From Hymenobacter sp. APR13 (GTDB taxonomy: Bacteria > Bacteroidota > Bacteroidia > Cytophagales > Hymenobacteraceae), in assembly GCF_000737515.1 (NCBI RefSeq), contig NZ_CP006587.1:1717001-1781000 (forward strand): a stretch of 64,000 nucleotides of DNA. The letters run 5' to 3'. The notes beneath the pieces were generated by a model. The model did no database searches. It was not told the origin of the DNA and was given only the letters and a program-made list of their open reading frames with translations. How positions within the stretch are numbered: position 1 is the stretch's first letter; each line of letters opens with the position of its first letter. The position numbers were made by a program, and so were the translations under genes. This document shows, in pieces, positions 53,154 to 62,185 of the stretch.

Positions 53154-55196
53154 CTACTTCTTCGTAATCCGGAACTCCACGCGGCGGTTGAGCTTGCGGG
53201 TTTCTTCCTGGTCGTTGCTGGCAACGGGCTTGGTGTCGCCGTAGCCTTCGGTGGCAATGCGGGTGCTTTTGATGCCCTTCTGCACCAGAAACTTCTTTAC
53301 CTCGTTCACGCGGTCCTGGCTGAGCTTCAGGTTTAGGGCCGGGTCGCCTTGGTTATCGGTGTGGCCTTCCAGCTTGATTTCCACGTTTGGGTACTCCTTG
53401 AGCGTGCGCACCAGGCGCAGCAGCTCGGGGTAGGAGTTTTCGCGCAGGTAGTACTTGCTCTGAGCGAAGAAGATGTTGTTCAGCTTGATGGTCTGGCCCA
53501 CGGCGAAGGGCACGAGGTACAAATCCTGCGTGACTTCGGAATACTTCTGGCGGTCCGTCACATCGAGGTTGTCGGCTTCGGCCAGGTAGTTGGGGGCCTC
53601 GGCGCGGTAGCCGTACTGAATGCCCGAGGGCAGCACGATGGTGTAGGAGCCGTCCACCGGGTTGGTTTCGGCCACCCCGATTTCCTCGCCCGTGAGCAGG
53701 TTTTCGTATTTGATGGTAGCCGGCACCGGCTTTTTGGTGGCAGCGTCCAGTACCCGGCCGCGCACCAACGTCACCACTTCGGGCTTGAACTGGGGCGTGA
53801 GGCCGATGCGGAAGATGTCTTTGGAGTTGCCGGTGCCATTGCGCGTGGAAACCAAGTAGGCATCCTCGCCGGCCGCCGACACCACGTAGTAGGCGTCGAA
53901 ATCGGGGGAGTTGACGTTGGGGCCCAGGTTGCGGGGCTTGGTCCAGTTGGTCCAGCTGTCGTCGAGGCGCTTGCTGTAGAATACGTCGCTCTTGCCGTAG
54001 CCGCCATGGCCCTCCGAGGCGAAGTACAGCGTCTTGCCATCCGAAGCCAAAAAAGGCGCAAACTCTGGCTTTTTGGTGTTGATGCTGGGCCCGAGGCTGC
54101 GCGGTTTGCTCCACGATTTGCCGTCGGCGTTGCGGAAGCTCACGAAAATATCCTGGCCGCCCTGCCCGTCTTTGCGCTCCACGGCCATCAGCAACACCTT
54201 GCCCGAAGTGCCCAGGAAGTAGTCGACGTTTTCCTCGTCGTCGTTGTAGAAATCCTCAATGTTGATCTTCTCGGGGCGGCTCCAGCCGGTTTTGGTGCGC
54301 TTGCTCATGCTCACGCCCTTGGGGTCGAGCGTGCCGTCTTCGTTGTAAACGTTGATGAGCACGGCCGTATTGCCGTCCGACGACACCGAGGCCAGGCCGT
54401 TGGGGCCGGGCGTGTTGATGGGGCCGCCGATGTTCTTGGCCGGGTTCCAGGGCTTGCTTTTGGCGTTGCCCAGGGTGCTGTACCACACGTCCTGCACGTC
54501 ATTAGCGCCGCCCACATTCTGGGGGCTTTCCTGGCGCGCAAAAAACAGCGTGCGGCCGTCGGGCGAGATAACCGGGTGCGTGTCCACGTACTTGGAGTTG
54601 ACGTTCGGGCCCAGGTTCACCATGGCCGAGTCAATCTTCACGCCCTCCGACTCGCTCTTAAACTCCTTCTTCACCATCGTTTCGGCCACGTCGGCAATGC
54701 CGATGGCGTCGATCTGGTTGACGCCGTTCACGGCCTTGGTGTTCATGGTCACGAGCACGCCGATGGTGCGGTAGGTGCCCGGCGAAAACGTCACCTGCAA
54801 CGAGCGAAACTGCTCCGGAATCGGGCCTGGGCTGTCGTTGGCGTACACCTGGTGCTTGCCGCCGCGGGTATCAATCAGCTCAATCTTGACCACGGAGCCG
54901 GGGTTGAAATTCTCCACCACCGTCACCTGTTTGGCAATCAAAGACTTGCCAAAGCGCACCTCAATAAATTCGTCGTTGCTTTCCTTGCGCGGAATCCAGG
55001 CTTCGTTGCTGACCTGACCCAGCGGCTGGGCATTGGGCTCGCCCAATACTTTCTCCGGCGAGAAGGCCTCTTTACCCTCCGCTTTCTGCGACGATACCGC
55101 CGCTACTTTCGCCGCCCACACGGCGTGTTGTGCCTGTACGCTCACGAACCCTCCCACTACCAACCCTACCGACAGTAGAAATTTCTGAACACTCAT
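53154..55196 (-). CDS. OmpA-family protein with PD40 propeller and CarboxypepD-regulatory domain
   Basis: The 680-residue envelope protein has a signal peptide (MSVQKFLLSVGLVVGGFVSV), an N-terminal beta-sandwich resembling discoidin (VRFGKSLIAKQVTVVENF), a PD40-type propeller (HPVISPDGRTLFFARQ and several SxDGKTLYFAS-type blades), a regulatory beta-sandwich (VRGRVLDAATKKPVPATI) and a C-terminal OmpA peptidoglycan-binding domain (LEGHTDNQGDPALNLKLSQD, RRVEFRIT). This architecture occurs in Bacteroidota gliding/type-IX-linked envelope proteins. The ATG at 55196 is fixed by the signal peptide. Confidence 0.93.
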   Translation of the reverse strand: MSVQKFLLSVGLVVGGFVSVQAQHAVWAAKVAAVSSQKAEGKEAFSPEKVLGEPNAQPLGQVSNEAWIPRKESNDEFIEVRFGKSLIAKQVTVVENFNPGSVVKIELIDTRGGKHQVYANDSPGPIPEQFRSLQVTFSPGTYRTIGVLVTMNTKAVNGVNQIDAIGIADVAETMVKKEFKSESEGVKIDSAMVNLGPNVNSKYVDTHPVISPDGRTLFFARQESPQNVGGANDVQDVWYSTLGNAKSKPWNPAKNIGGPINTPGPNGLASVSSDGNTAVLINVYNEDGTLDPKGVSMSKRTKTGWSRPEKINIEDFYNDDEENVDYFLGTSGKVLLMAVERKDGQGGQDIFVSFRNADGKSWSKPRSLGPSINTKKPEFAPFLASDGKTLYFASEGHGGYGKSDVFYSKRLDDSWTNWTKPRNLGPNVNSPDFDAYYVVSAAGEDAYLVSTRNGTGNSKDIFRIGLTPQFKPEVVTLVRGRVLDAATKKPVPATIKYENLLTGEEIGVAETNPVDGSYTIVLPSGIQYGYRAEAPNYLAEADNLDVTDRQKYSEVTQDLYLVPFAVGQTIKLNNIFFAQSKYYLRENSYPELLRLVRTLKEYPNVEIKLEGHTDNQGDPALNLKLSQDRVNEVKKFLVQKGIKSTRIATEGYGDTKPVASNDQEETRKLNRRVEFRITKK

Positions 55197-55207
55197 AAGC
55201 TGATTGG

Positions 55208-55215
55208 CAAAACTA
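55208..55215 (-). promoter_or_regulatory. Candidate -7 element of the OmpA/PD40 gene
   Basis: The minus strand reads TAGTTTTG, 11 nt before the ATG at 55196. A second match, TACCTTTG, lies at 55313-55320 and would give a leader of about 110 nt. Confidence 0.38.
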
Positions 55216-55438
55216 GAGCTTGTGCCCCCGCGCAAGCCGGAAGCAGGAGCTTCCCAGCCATTGGAGACGTGAGGTAGGGCTCCGAAGTTGCGGATACCCG
55301 ATACATGAACCTCAAAGGTACGCACATACGATGCCTGGCCCTGTTAATTTTTGATGAAAGGGTAAAAATCAGCGCCGGTTGCGGCGCGCCAGCCGATGAA
55401 GTAACTTGCTTGACGTCTGGCGCTGCGCTGTATTTATC

Positions 55439-57556
55439 ATGGAGTTTTTCTATTCCGTTGCAAATTCTGCGGGCGCCGGAACAGGGCTGCTAACAGCCTG
55501 TCGAACAGCCGAAAAATGGTGGGGGTTCCTCGGGCAAGTTCTACTGGTTGGCACCTTCCTTTTCGCCTCTCTTCCTGGCCGGTCGCAGGCTTTGGTAGAT
55601 GCCGGCACGCAGCCGCTGCTGGCCCGCACCATTGCTCCCACCCCCGACTCGCTGCTGTTGCTCACCACACAGGCCCGGCGCGTGGGTGTGAGCACCTACG
55701 CCCAGCGCACGGCCGCGCTGGGCACGCTGCACCTGGGCCGCCGCCAGCAGCTACGTTACCGCCTCCTGAGTGAGTGGATTTACGACTCGCGCGGCCAGCC
55801 TCCGTTTGTGCGTGAGGACTACGCCGCCGATGCCCTGCACACCGTGGATCTGGGCCAGCGGGGCTGGCGCGCGGGGCAGTTTGTGCGCTACGAGCAAAGC
55901 CGGGCCAACGCCACCCGCACCGGCCTCTGGCTGGCCCGCCTCGGCTACGAGCAGGCCCTGCCCCGCCTGCTGCCCTCCCAGGCCACCGACTCGCTGTCGG
56001 TGCTGCGGCTGATTGGGTTTGGCGGCGTGGTGCAGGACGCGCGCAACGGCCGCCAGGACACCGGCCCGGCCTACGGCTTCGACTTCTCGACGCTGGCGTT
56101 TCTGCGGGGTGCCGCCGCGCCGCCGCTGTCGTTGCGCGTGCTGGGCACCCGCGCCCAGCTGGGGCCGCGCGTGTGGCAGCGGCTGCTGGCCGAGGGCTAC
56201 TACGAGCACACCTTCGACCAATACTCCAGCGGCACGTTGCGCGGTGCCTATCGCGCCCACCGCGCCGAAGACTACGTGCCCGGCAACGTGCAGCGCATCC
56301 AGAGCGACACGCTGGCCGGCGAGCTAACCTGGGCCTACCGCCTGTCGGATAAGGTGTCGTTCCGGTCGGTGAATGCCGTGGCGCTGCCCAGCCGGGCCTT
56401 CGCCTACCGCCGCCTGGGGCCCGAGGCCGACACGCTGCAGAACCTGGGCTACCGCCAGCGCGAGCTAGACACGCGCCAGGAGCTGCGCCTGGGCTCGCGC
56501 AAGGTGCAGGCCGTGCTGAACTTCAACTACCGGCAGCGCAACCGCGCCTACGACCTCCGCAACACCCGCAACCTCGCGCCGGCCCAGTACGAGCTGGCGT
56601 TGGCCCGGGAGCGAATCAAGGACATCACCGAGCAAACCACCCAGTGGCAGGGCGAGCTGACCTGGGTGCCACTGCCGCGCCACGCGCTTTCCCTGACCGG
56701 CGCGGCCCAGCTGCTGCGCGTGGCCGCCCCCAGCAAAGACAACCAGCAGGACCGCGACGAGGCCCAGCACCAACTGCGCCTCACCTGGACCGGCCGCTGG
56801 CGCGGCAACTTCCGCACCAGCCTGGCCATGGCCGGCGAGTACCGGCAGTTTGTGTTTATCCGGGCCGCCCTCAGCGCTGAAAACTACACCGACCGGCTGC
56901 TGCACTGGGAGCCGGGCTTTACGTGGGCCCCCGGCCGCTTCAGCATTCGGAGCACCTACCATCTGTGGGTGAGCTACCAGGTGCGCGACCGGGCCAGCGA
57001 GCAGCTGCGCAACCGCGCCAGCCGGGTGCTGGAGCAGCAGCAGAACCTCACGTATCAGCTCACGCCCCACCTGCTCACAGTGCTGGACTATGCCCGCCGC
57101 GAAAACCGCGTAGGGCTGCTGCGCTGGCCCGCCTTCAAGGAAAGCCCCCTCGACACCACCATCACCCACGACCTGCGCGGCGGCCTGCGCTACGGCTGGA
57201 CGGGCCGCCGCCGGCCGGTGGCCAGCGCCAGCAGTCTACGCCTCGGCTACCGATTTCTGGAGCAGCGCACCCACGCCCGCGCCGCGCTGGTGCAGAATGC
57301 GGGTGGCTCCTCGCTCATCTACCTGCGCGCCCTCACCCGCCAGCAAGGCCCCGATGTAGCCTACGAGCGGCGGGCCGGCGCCCTGGCTCTCTCGGCCAGC
57401 CTATGGCTGCAGGAGCTGCGCACGCTCTACCGCTACCGCCCCGGCACCGGCCCCTTCGTAGGTCCCAGCTACACCCCCGACGACCTGGACCGCGCCACCC
57501 ACAACCTCTACCCCTATTTCGAAGTGGCCCTGGCCTGGCGCGTGCGGCAGTTTTAG
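55439..57556 (+). CDS. Large exported beta-rich protein, possibly an outer-membrane barrel
   Basis: The protein has 705 residues from ATG 55439. A hydrophobic segment at about residues 28-48 (FLGQVLLVGTFLFASLPG) followed by RSQA suggests a signal peptide with an unusually long n-region; a later start is possible. The body consists of alternating charged/hydrophobic strands rich in Arg and aromatic residues (LSEWIYDSRGQPPFVRED, FNYRQRNRAYDLRN, GLRYGWTGRRRPVASAS) and ends in FEVALAWRVRQF with a terminal aromatic, as in barrel proteins. No family recognised. It is divergent from the OmpA/PD40 gene. Confidence 0.75.
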   Translation: MEFFYSVANSAGAGTGLLTACRTAEKWWGFLGQVLLVGTFLFASLPGRSQALVDAGTQPLLARTIAPTPDSLLLLTTQARRVGVSTYAQRTAALGTLHLGRRQQLRYRLLSEWIYDSRGQPPFVREDYAADALHTVDLGQRGWRAGQFVRYEQSRANATRTGLWLARLGYEQALPRLLPSQATDSLSVLRLIGFGGVVQDARNGRQDTGPAYGFDFSTLAFLRGAAAPPLSLRVLGTRAQLGPRVWQRLLAEGYYEHTFDQYSSGTLRGAYRAHRAEDYVPGNVQRIQSDTLAGELTWAYRLSDKVSFRSVNAVALPSRAFAYRRLGPEADTLQNLGYRQRELDTRQELRLGSRKVQAVLNFNYRQRNRAYDLRNTRNLAPAQYELALARERIKDITEQTTQWQGELTWVPLPRHALSLTGAAQLLRVAAPSKDNQQDRDEAQHQLRLTWTGRWRGNFRTSLAMAGEYRQFVFIRAALSAENYTDRLLHWEPGFTWAPGRFSIRSTYHLWVSYQVRDRASEQLRNRASRVLEQQQNLTYQLTPHLLTVLDYARRENRVGLLRWPAFKESPLDTTITHDLRGGLRYGWTGRRRPVASASSLRLGYRFLEQRTHARAALVQNAGGSSLIYLRALTRQQGPDVAYERRAGALALSASLWLQELRTLYRYRPGTGPFVGPSYTPDDLDRATHNLYPYFEVALAWRVRQF

Positions 57557-57570
57557 ATATGGGGCATAGG

Positions 57571-57700
57571 AAATAGGGCCTGGGGCTTAGGAACCAGGGA
57601 TTCGCCATCCAGTAACCGATGACGAACCTCTGTGTCCTAAGCCCCAGGCCCTATTTGCCAAGTTCTAAGCACTATTGCCTAAGCCCCAAGCCCTATTTTC
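57571..57700. repeat. Inverted repeat with GCCTGGGGCTTAG words plus a third copy
   Basis: The 22 nt at 57571-57592 are the exact reverse complement of 57635-57656; a third, diverged copy of the right arm lies at 57678-57699. It fills the gap between convergent genes. Confidence 0.85.
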
Positions 57701-57712
57701 TAAACCCTGAAC

Positions 57713-58546
57713 CTACGGCTGCAGTGAGAACGTGCGGGTGACGGAGTTGTAGGGGCCAGGAATGAGGTTGCCGCTGGCGTCTACCAGCTCCAGCTTCACG
57801 GTGTTTTCGCCCACTGGCAGGCCTTCCATCATGTAGGGAGCCCACTGGTCCAGCATGAACTCGGCGCCGTTGATGGTGGCGCGCACCTGCGTGCCGCCGG
57901 GCTCCAGCGTGGTGTTTACGAGGTAGAAATCCAGCATCACCTTCTCCTTGTCGGCGCCGGTGTACACGTCTTTGGGGCGACTGTAAAACAGGTGCGGCGC
58001 TTTCAGGTCGAAGGTGGGCGTGCCGGGGGCGGCCTTGCCTACCGTCACCACGCGCAGGTCGTAGGCGCCGCGGTGCTTGAGGCTTTCGTGGTAGGAGCGC
58101 GACAGAAACGACAGCACCACGTGCTGGCCGTCGGATATGGGCTTGCTGAACTCGGTTTCGTAGTGGGCCGAGTAGGGCTGGTTGTCTACGATGTTGTGGA
58201 TGTGCTGGCCTTTCTGCGAGTTGGCCAGGTGGCCGGCGTGCGCGCCGCCAGTCATTTTGGTGAGCTGAAAGTTGCTCAGGTCGTAGTCGAAGGCCACGGT
58301 GCCGCTGGGCACCACCGAGCCAGCCGGCGGCGACTTCAGCGCCAGCTGCGCCTCCGGGAAGCGGGGCGAGTTGGTGAAGGGCGTGAGCCGGATGCCGTTT
58401 TTTTCCAGCGTAGCGGCCGTGTTGGCCATGGTGGCGGCGGCGGTATCGGTGGTGGAGGCCGAGGATTCCGTGGCCTGCTTGGCGGTGTCGCAGGCAGCCA
58501 GACCCAGCAGCACAACCGTGCCAAGCATAAGAGGAGAGAAGTTCAT
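57713..58546 (-). CDS. Lipoprotein with a His-rich central motif
   Basis: The 277-residue SPII lipoprotein (MNFSPLMLGTVVLLGLAAC) has a Thr/Ala/Ser-rich linker after the lipid site and then a beta-rich body. The middle has GGAHAGHLANSQKGQHIHNI followed by SAHYETEF, a cluster of His that may bind metal. The C-terminal domain is Ig-like (GPYNSVTRTFSL). I recall similar proteins in Bacteroidota without a proven function. It is divergent from the oxygenase gene. Confidence 0.75.
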   Translation of the reverse strand: MNFSPLMLGTVVLLGLAACDTAKQATESSASTTDTAAATMANTAATLEKNGIRLTPFTNSPRFPEAQLALKSPPAGSVVPSGTVAFDYDLSNFQLTKMTGGAHAGHLANSQKGQHIHNIVDNQPYSAHYETEFSKPISDGQHVVLSFLSRSYHESLKHRGAYDLRVVTVGKAAPGTPTFDLKAPHLFYSRPKDVYTGADKEKVMLDFYLVNTTLEPGGTQVRATINGAEFMLDQWAPYMMEGLPVGENTVKLELVDASGNLIPGPYNSVTRTFSLQP

Positions 58547-58656
58547 ACTACGCTGAAAACAGGTGTGAAAGTGGGAAAGAGCGAAGCCTCCGGAAACATC
58601 CGGCGCCGGTAAAACGTTGGTTTTTTAAGTACCTTGCGCGGTACGCATTCATTGTC

Positions 58657-58664
58657 CAAAAGTA
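58657..58664 (-). promoter_or_regulatory. Candidate -7 element of the His-rich lipoprotein
   Basis: The minus strand reads TACTTTTG, 110 nt before the ATG at 58546, in the divergent region next to the oxygenase gene start. Confidence 0.33.
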
Positions 58665-58679
58665 TAGTGATTTTCTAAG

Positions 58680-59657
58680 ATGGAAGAAAAACTGCTGGAA
58701 GAAATTCCCTCCCTCGACCTGGCCGACTTCCGTTCCGGTGACCCGGAGCGCAAGGCCCGCTTCGTACAGCAGCTCGGCGAAGCCTATCAGAACATTGGCT
58801 TTGTGGCTCTCAAGAACCACGGCCTCACCGATGAGCAGACTGCCTCGCTGTATGCCGACGTGAAAAGCTTCTTTTCTCTTCCCGACGAAACCAAGCAGCG
58901 CTACGAAAACCCGGAGCTGGCCGGCCAGCGCGGCTACATCAGCAAAGGCAAGGAGCACGCCAAAGGCCGCAACACCGGCGACCTGAAGGAATTCTACCAC
59001 GTGGGCCAGGAAGTGGAAGACGACACCGACCCCATCGGCAAAGAATATCCGGCCAACATCTGGCCGTCAGAAGTACCCAGCTTCCAGAAGAGCACTTTCA
59101 CCACCTACCGCACCCTGGAAGCAGCCGGCAAGGACGTGCTGCGCGCCATTGCACTGTACCTGGAGCTGCCCGAGAACTACTTTGACGACAAGGTGCGCAA
59201 TGGCAACTCCATCCTGCGCCCCATCCACTACTTCCCCATCGAAGACCCGGACGCCGTTCCGGCCGATGCCGTTCGGGCTGCTGAGCACGGCGACATCAAC
59301 CTGATTACGCTGCTCATGGGCGCCTCGGCCGATGGCTTGCAGGTGAAGCGCCGCGACGGCAAGTGGATTCCGATTACGGCCCTGCCCGACCAGATTGTGG
59401 TGAACGTAGGCGACATGCTGCAGCGTCTCACCAACGGCGTGCTCAAGAGCACCATTCACCGCGTGGTGAACCCCGCCCGCGAGAAAATGAACTCCTCGCG
59501 CTTCTCGGTGCCGTTTTTCATGCACCCACGCTCGGAAATGAGCCTGGCCGCGCTGGAAAGCTGCGTAACGCCCGAAAACCCCAAGAAGGAAGCCGACATC
59601 ACGGCCGGCGAGTTCCTGAACGAGCGCCTGATTGAGCTGGGCCTGAAGAAGAAGTAA
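58680..59657 (+). CDS. Isopenicillin-N-synthase-like 2-oxoglutarate/Fe(II) oxygenase
   Basis: The 325-residue protein has the double-stranded beta-helix of the plant/fungal-like oxygenase family. Iron ligands are H203 and D205 (EHGDINLITLL) and H260 (STIHRVVNP); the co-substrate site R274-x-S276 (SRFSVPFF) is intact. The DIOX_N region opens with IPSLDLADF and VALKNHGLTDEQ. There is no penicillin cluster nearby, so the substrate is open (amino-acid, flavonoid-like or nucleobase hydroxylation in the family). A GTCAT-family hairpin begins 14 nt after the stop. Confidence 0.9.
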   Translation: MEEKLLEEIPSLDLADFRSGDPERKARFVQQLGEAYQNIGFVALKNHGLTDEQTASLYADVKSFFSLPDETKQRYENPELAGQRGYISKGKEHAKGRNTGDLKEFYHVGQEVEDDTDPIGKEYPANIWPSEVPSFQKSTFTTYRTLEAAGKDVLRAIALYLELPENYFDDKVRNGNSILRPIHYFPIEDPDAVPADAVRAAEHGDINLITLLMGASADGLQVKRRDGKWIPITALPDQIVVNVGDMLQRLTNGVLKSTIHRVVNPAREKMNSSRFSVPFFMHPRSEMSLAALESCVTPENPKKEADITAGEFLNERLIELGLKKK

Positions 59658-59670
59658 GGTACTCTGTACT

Positions 59671-59745
59671 GTCATTCCGACGAAGGAGGAATCTGAGTAA
59701 AACCGTTCAGCGGCTTTATCCAGATTCCTCCTTCGTCGGAATGAC
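59671..59745. repeat. GTCAT...ATGAC hairpin element, copy G
   Basis: Perfect 25-bp arms (GTCATTCCGACGAAGGAGGA, then ATCTG) around a 25-nt loop, 14 nt after the oxygenase stop. Same family as copy F at 39873. Confidence 0.88.
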
Positions 59746-59834
59746 CGTTTTTAAGGCCTTCCTTTTTCCGGGTCAGCCGCATATTTCGCCTGGTGTCTGC
59801 CGGCACAAACTAAAGCTTCTGCTACCTTAGGTCT

Positions 59835-61082
59835 GTGCTTTCCACTCCGCCCCTTCCGCCCCCCGATGACGTGCAGCTGGCCCCGCCGCCCCGCCGCCGG
59901 GGTGCCCGGACGCGTCGGGTTCGGGGCATTATCTTTCTGAAAGACGTGGCCGCCCTGGCCGTCACGGCCTTTGGCGGCCCGCAGGCCCATACCGCCATGA
60001 TGCTGCGCCTGCTCGTGGACAAGCGGCGCTACCTCACCTCGGCTGAGCTGCTGGAAATTATGGCGCTCTGCCAGCTGCTGCCCGGGCCTACGTCCACCCA
60101 AACCATCACAGCCATCGGGTTTCGGCTGGGCGGGCCCAACCTGGCTTACCTCACCCTGCTGGTCTGGATGCTGCCCGCCGTGGGCATCATGACGGCCGCC
60201 GGCGTGGCCATGAGCTACCTCGATAAAGAGCAGGTGACGCAGCTGGTCCGCTTCGTGCAGCCCATTGCGGTGGGTTTTGTGGCGTACTCGGCCTATAAGA
60301 TTTCCGAGAAAGTCATCCATACCAAAACGTCAGTGGCGCTGATGGTAGGCGCGGCCATGCTGGCATACCGCTTCCAGCTGCCGCAGGTGCTGCCGCTGCT
60401 GCTACTCGGCGGCGGCCTGGTTACCACCTTCCGCTACCGCAAGCACGCCCCCATCCTCGACAAGCAGCCGCTGCGCATCGAGTGGGCCAACTTCATTTTG
60501 TGGGGCGGCGTGTTTATTGGGGCGGCCGTATTGGGCCACTATACCCGCGAGCTGCCGGTGCTGCTGTTCGAGAACTTTTACCGCAACGGCAGCCTCGTAT
60601 TTGGGGGCGGGCAGGTGCTGGCGCCGCTGCTATTTGCCGAGTTCGTGGAGTTCAAGCAGTACCTGTCGGCGCCAGAGTTTCTGTCGGGCTACGGCCTCAC
60701 GCAGGCGCTGCCGGGCCCCAATTTCGCCTTTGCCTCCTACATCGGGGCCCTTGCCATGCGCGACTACGGCATTGGCGGGCAGGTGATAGGGGCGCTGGTG
60801 GCGGCGGCCGGCATCTTCATGCCCGGCACGCTGCTCATTTTCTTTCTAATCCGCTTCTGGGACCAACTCAAGCAGTACCGCGTCGTGAAGGCGTCGCTGG
60901 AAGGCGTGAATGCCGTTTCGGCCGGGCTAGTGTGCGCGGCCGTGTTTCTACTCTACCACCCGCTACCCGATACGCCCATCAACCTCACCCTCATCGGCGT
61001 CACGTTTTTCGTGCTGCTCTGGGAGAAGATGCCGTCTTATATGATTGTGCTGGCGGGTTTGTTGGCCGGGGCGGTGTTTTGA
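59835..61082 (+). CDS. chrA: Chromate transporter ChrA, two-domain form
   Basis: The 415-residue CHR-family membrane protein has both homologous halves on one chain, about 11 helices. The first half has the motif AVTAFGGPQAHTAMM and ALCQLLPGPTSTQTITAIGF; the second has NGSLVFGGGQVLAPLL and GYGLTQALPGPNFAFASYIG. It exports chromate (or a similar oxyanion) in characterised cases; here the role is inferred. It starts at GTG 59835, with TACCTTAG only 4 nt upstream, so a very short leader is possible. The N-terminal 30 residues are Pro/Arg-rich. Confidence 0.92.
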   Translation: MLSTPPLPPPDDVQLAPPPRRRGARTRRVRGIIFLKDVAALAVTAFGGPQAHTAMMLRLLVDKRRYLTSAELLEIMALCQLLPGPTSTQTITAIGFRLGGPNLAYLTLLVWMLPAVGIMTAAGVAMSYLDKEQVTQLVRFVQPIAVGFVAYSAYKISEKVIHTKTSVALMVGAAMLAYRFQLPQVLPLLLLGGGLVTTFRYRKHAPILDKQPLRIEWANFILWGGVFIGAAVLGHYTRELPVLLFENFYRNGSLVFGGGQVLAPLLFAEFVEFKQYLSAPEFLSGYGLTQALPGPNFAFASYIGALAMRDYGIGGQVIGALVAAAGIFMPGTLLIFFLIRFWDQLKQYRVVKASLEGVNAVSAGLVCAAVFLLYHPLPDTPINLTLIGVTFFVLLWEKMPSYMIVLAGLLAGAVF

Positions 61083-61114
61083 GGCAGAACGTAACGAAAG
61101 AACGTCATGCAGAA

Positions 61115-61216
61115 GCCCGTCATGCAGAGGCCGGAGGCCGAAGCATCTCGCCAGTGTGGTAAATGAATCTACTACACTAGCGAGATGCTTCGGCCTCCGG
61201 CCTCTGCATGACGGGC
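61115..61216. repeat. GTCAT...ATGAC hairpin element, copy B
   Basis: The 47-nt arms match at 45 positions (both differences G:U compatible). The arm word is GCCCGTCATGCAGAGGCC...GAAGCATCTCGC, close to copy A. An extra partial AACGTCATGCAGAA lies at 61101-61114. It lies between convergent chrA and rfbA. Confidence 0.9.
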
Positions 61217-61233
61217 TTGGTTTCGCGCTGCTG

Positions 61234-62112
61234 CTAGCCTTTCAGCATCAGCTGCTCGGGCAGGCGCATGAGGTAGTCGCCGTAGCCGCTCTTGCGCAGA
61301 GGCTCAGCAATTTTGCGCAGCTGGTCGGCGTCGATGAAGCCCTGGCGGTAGGCCACTTCCTCAATCGAGCCCACCTTCAGGCCCTGGCGCTGCTCCAGCA
61401 CGCGCACGAATTCGCCAGCCTGCATCAGGCTTTCGAAGGTACCCGTGTCGAGCCAGGCGGTGCCGCGGCCCAGGATGCCTACTTTCAGCTTGCCGCGGCG
61501 CAGGTACTCCTGGTTCACGTCGGTGATTTCGTACTCGCCGCGGGGGCTAGGCTTCAGGTCGCGGGCAATCTGCACTACGTCGTTGTCGTAGAAGTACAGA
61601 CCGGGTACGGCGTAGTTGCTCTTGGGCTTGGCAGGCTTCTCCTCGATGCTGAGGGCCTTATTGTCGGCATCGAACTCCACCACGCCGTAGCGCTCGGGGT
61701 CGTGTACGTGGTAGGCGTACACCACGCCGCCGTCGGGGTCGTTGTTGCTCTTGAGCAGCTCCTCCATGCCTTCGCCGTGGAAGATGTTGTCGCCGAGCAC
61801 CAAGGCCACTTTATCGGTACCGATGAAGTCAGCCCCGAGCACGAAGGCCTGGGCCAGGCCGTTGGGCACTTCCTGCACCACGTACTCGAAGCGGCAGCCC
61901 AGCTTGGAGCCGTCGCCGAGCAGCTTTTTGAACTGCTCCTGGTCGTGGGGCGTGGTGATGATGAGGATTTCCCGGATGCCGGCCATCATCAGGATGGACA
62001 GCGGGTAGTACACCATCGGCTTGTCGTACACCGGCATCATCTGCTTGGATACGGCCAGGGTAAGGGGGTGCAACCGGGTGCCGGAGCCGCCGGCGAGGAT
62101 GATGCCTTTCAT
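61234..62112 (-). CDS. rfbA: Glucose-1-phosphate thymidylyltransferase
   Basis: RmlA makes dTDP-glucose from glucose-1-phosphate and dTTP, the first step of dTDP-rhamnose and related sugars. Length is 292 residues. [20 protein letters not shown] is the nucleotide-binding loop; [28 protein letters not shown] and GDNIFHG complete the active site. The ATG at 62112 immediately precedes the loop. It is the downstream member of the rfbB, epimerase, rfbA series on the minus strand. Confidence 0.96.
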   Translation of the reverse strand: MKGIILAGGSGTRLHPLTLAVSKQMMPVYDKPMVYYPLSILMMAGIREILIITTPHDQEQFKKLLGDGSKLGCRFEYVVQEVPNGLAQAFVLGADFIGTDKVALVLGDNIFHGEGMEELLKSNNDPDGGVVYAYHVHDPERYGVVEFDADNKALSIEEKPAKPKSNYAVPGLYFYDNDVVQIARDLKPSPRGEYEITDVNQEYLRRGKLKVGILGRGTAWLDTGTFESLMQAGEFVRVLEQRQGLKVGSIEEVAYRQGFIDADQLRKIAEPLRKSGYGDYLMRLPEQLMLKG

Positions 62113-62150
62113 AGTAGGGTCTTGAGGGCTTGGGGACTTGGATAAAAGAA

Positions 62151-62177
62151 CGTCATGCTTCGGCAAGCTCAGCATGA
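62151..62177. repeat. Half copy of the GTCAT...ATGAC family (element E)
   Basis: CGTCATGCTTCGGCAAGCTC, then AGCATGAC. One arm is kept, with a short GTCATGC/GCATGAC palindrome at its ends. It begins 9 nt downstream of the epimerase stop codon (minus strand). Confidence 0.7.
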
Positions 62178-62185
62178 CAGACGGA

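Noticed and set aside
53349..55178. Plus-strand open frame of about 600 codons over the OmpA/PD40 gene
   Set aside because: Antisense to a gene with clear signal peptide, propeller and OmpA domain; no recognisable motif of its own.
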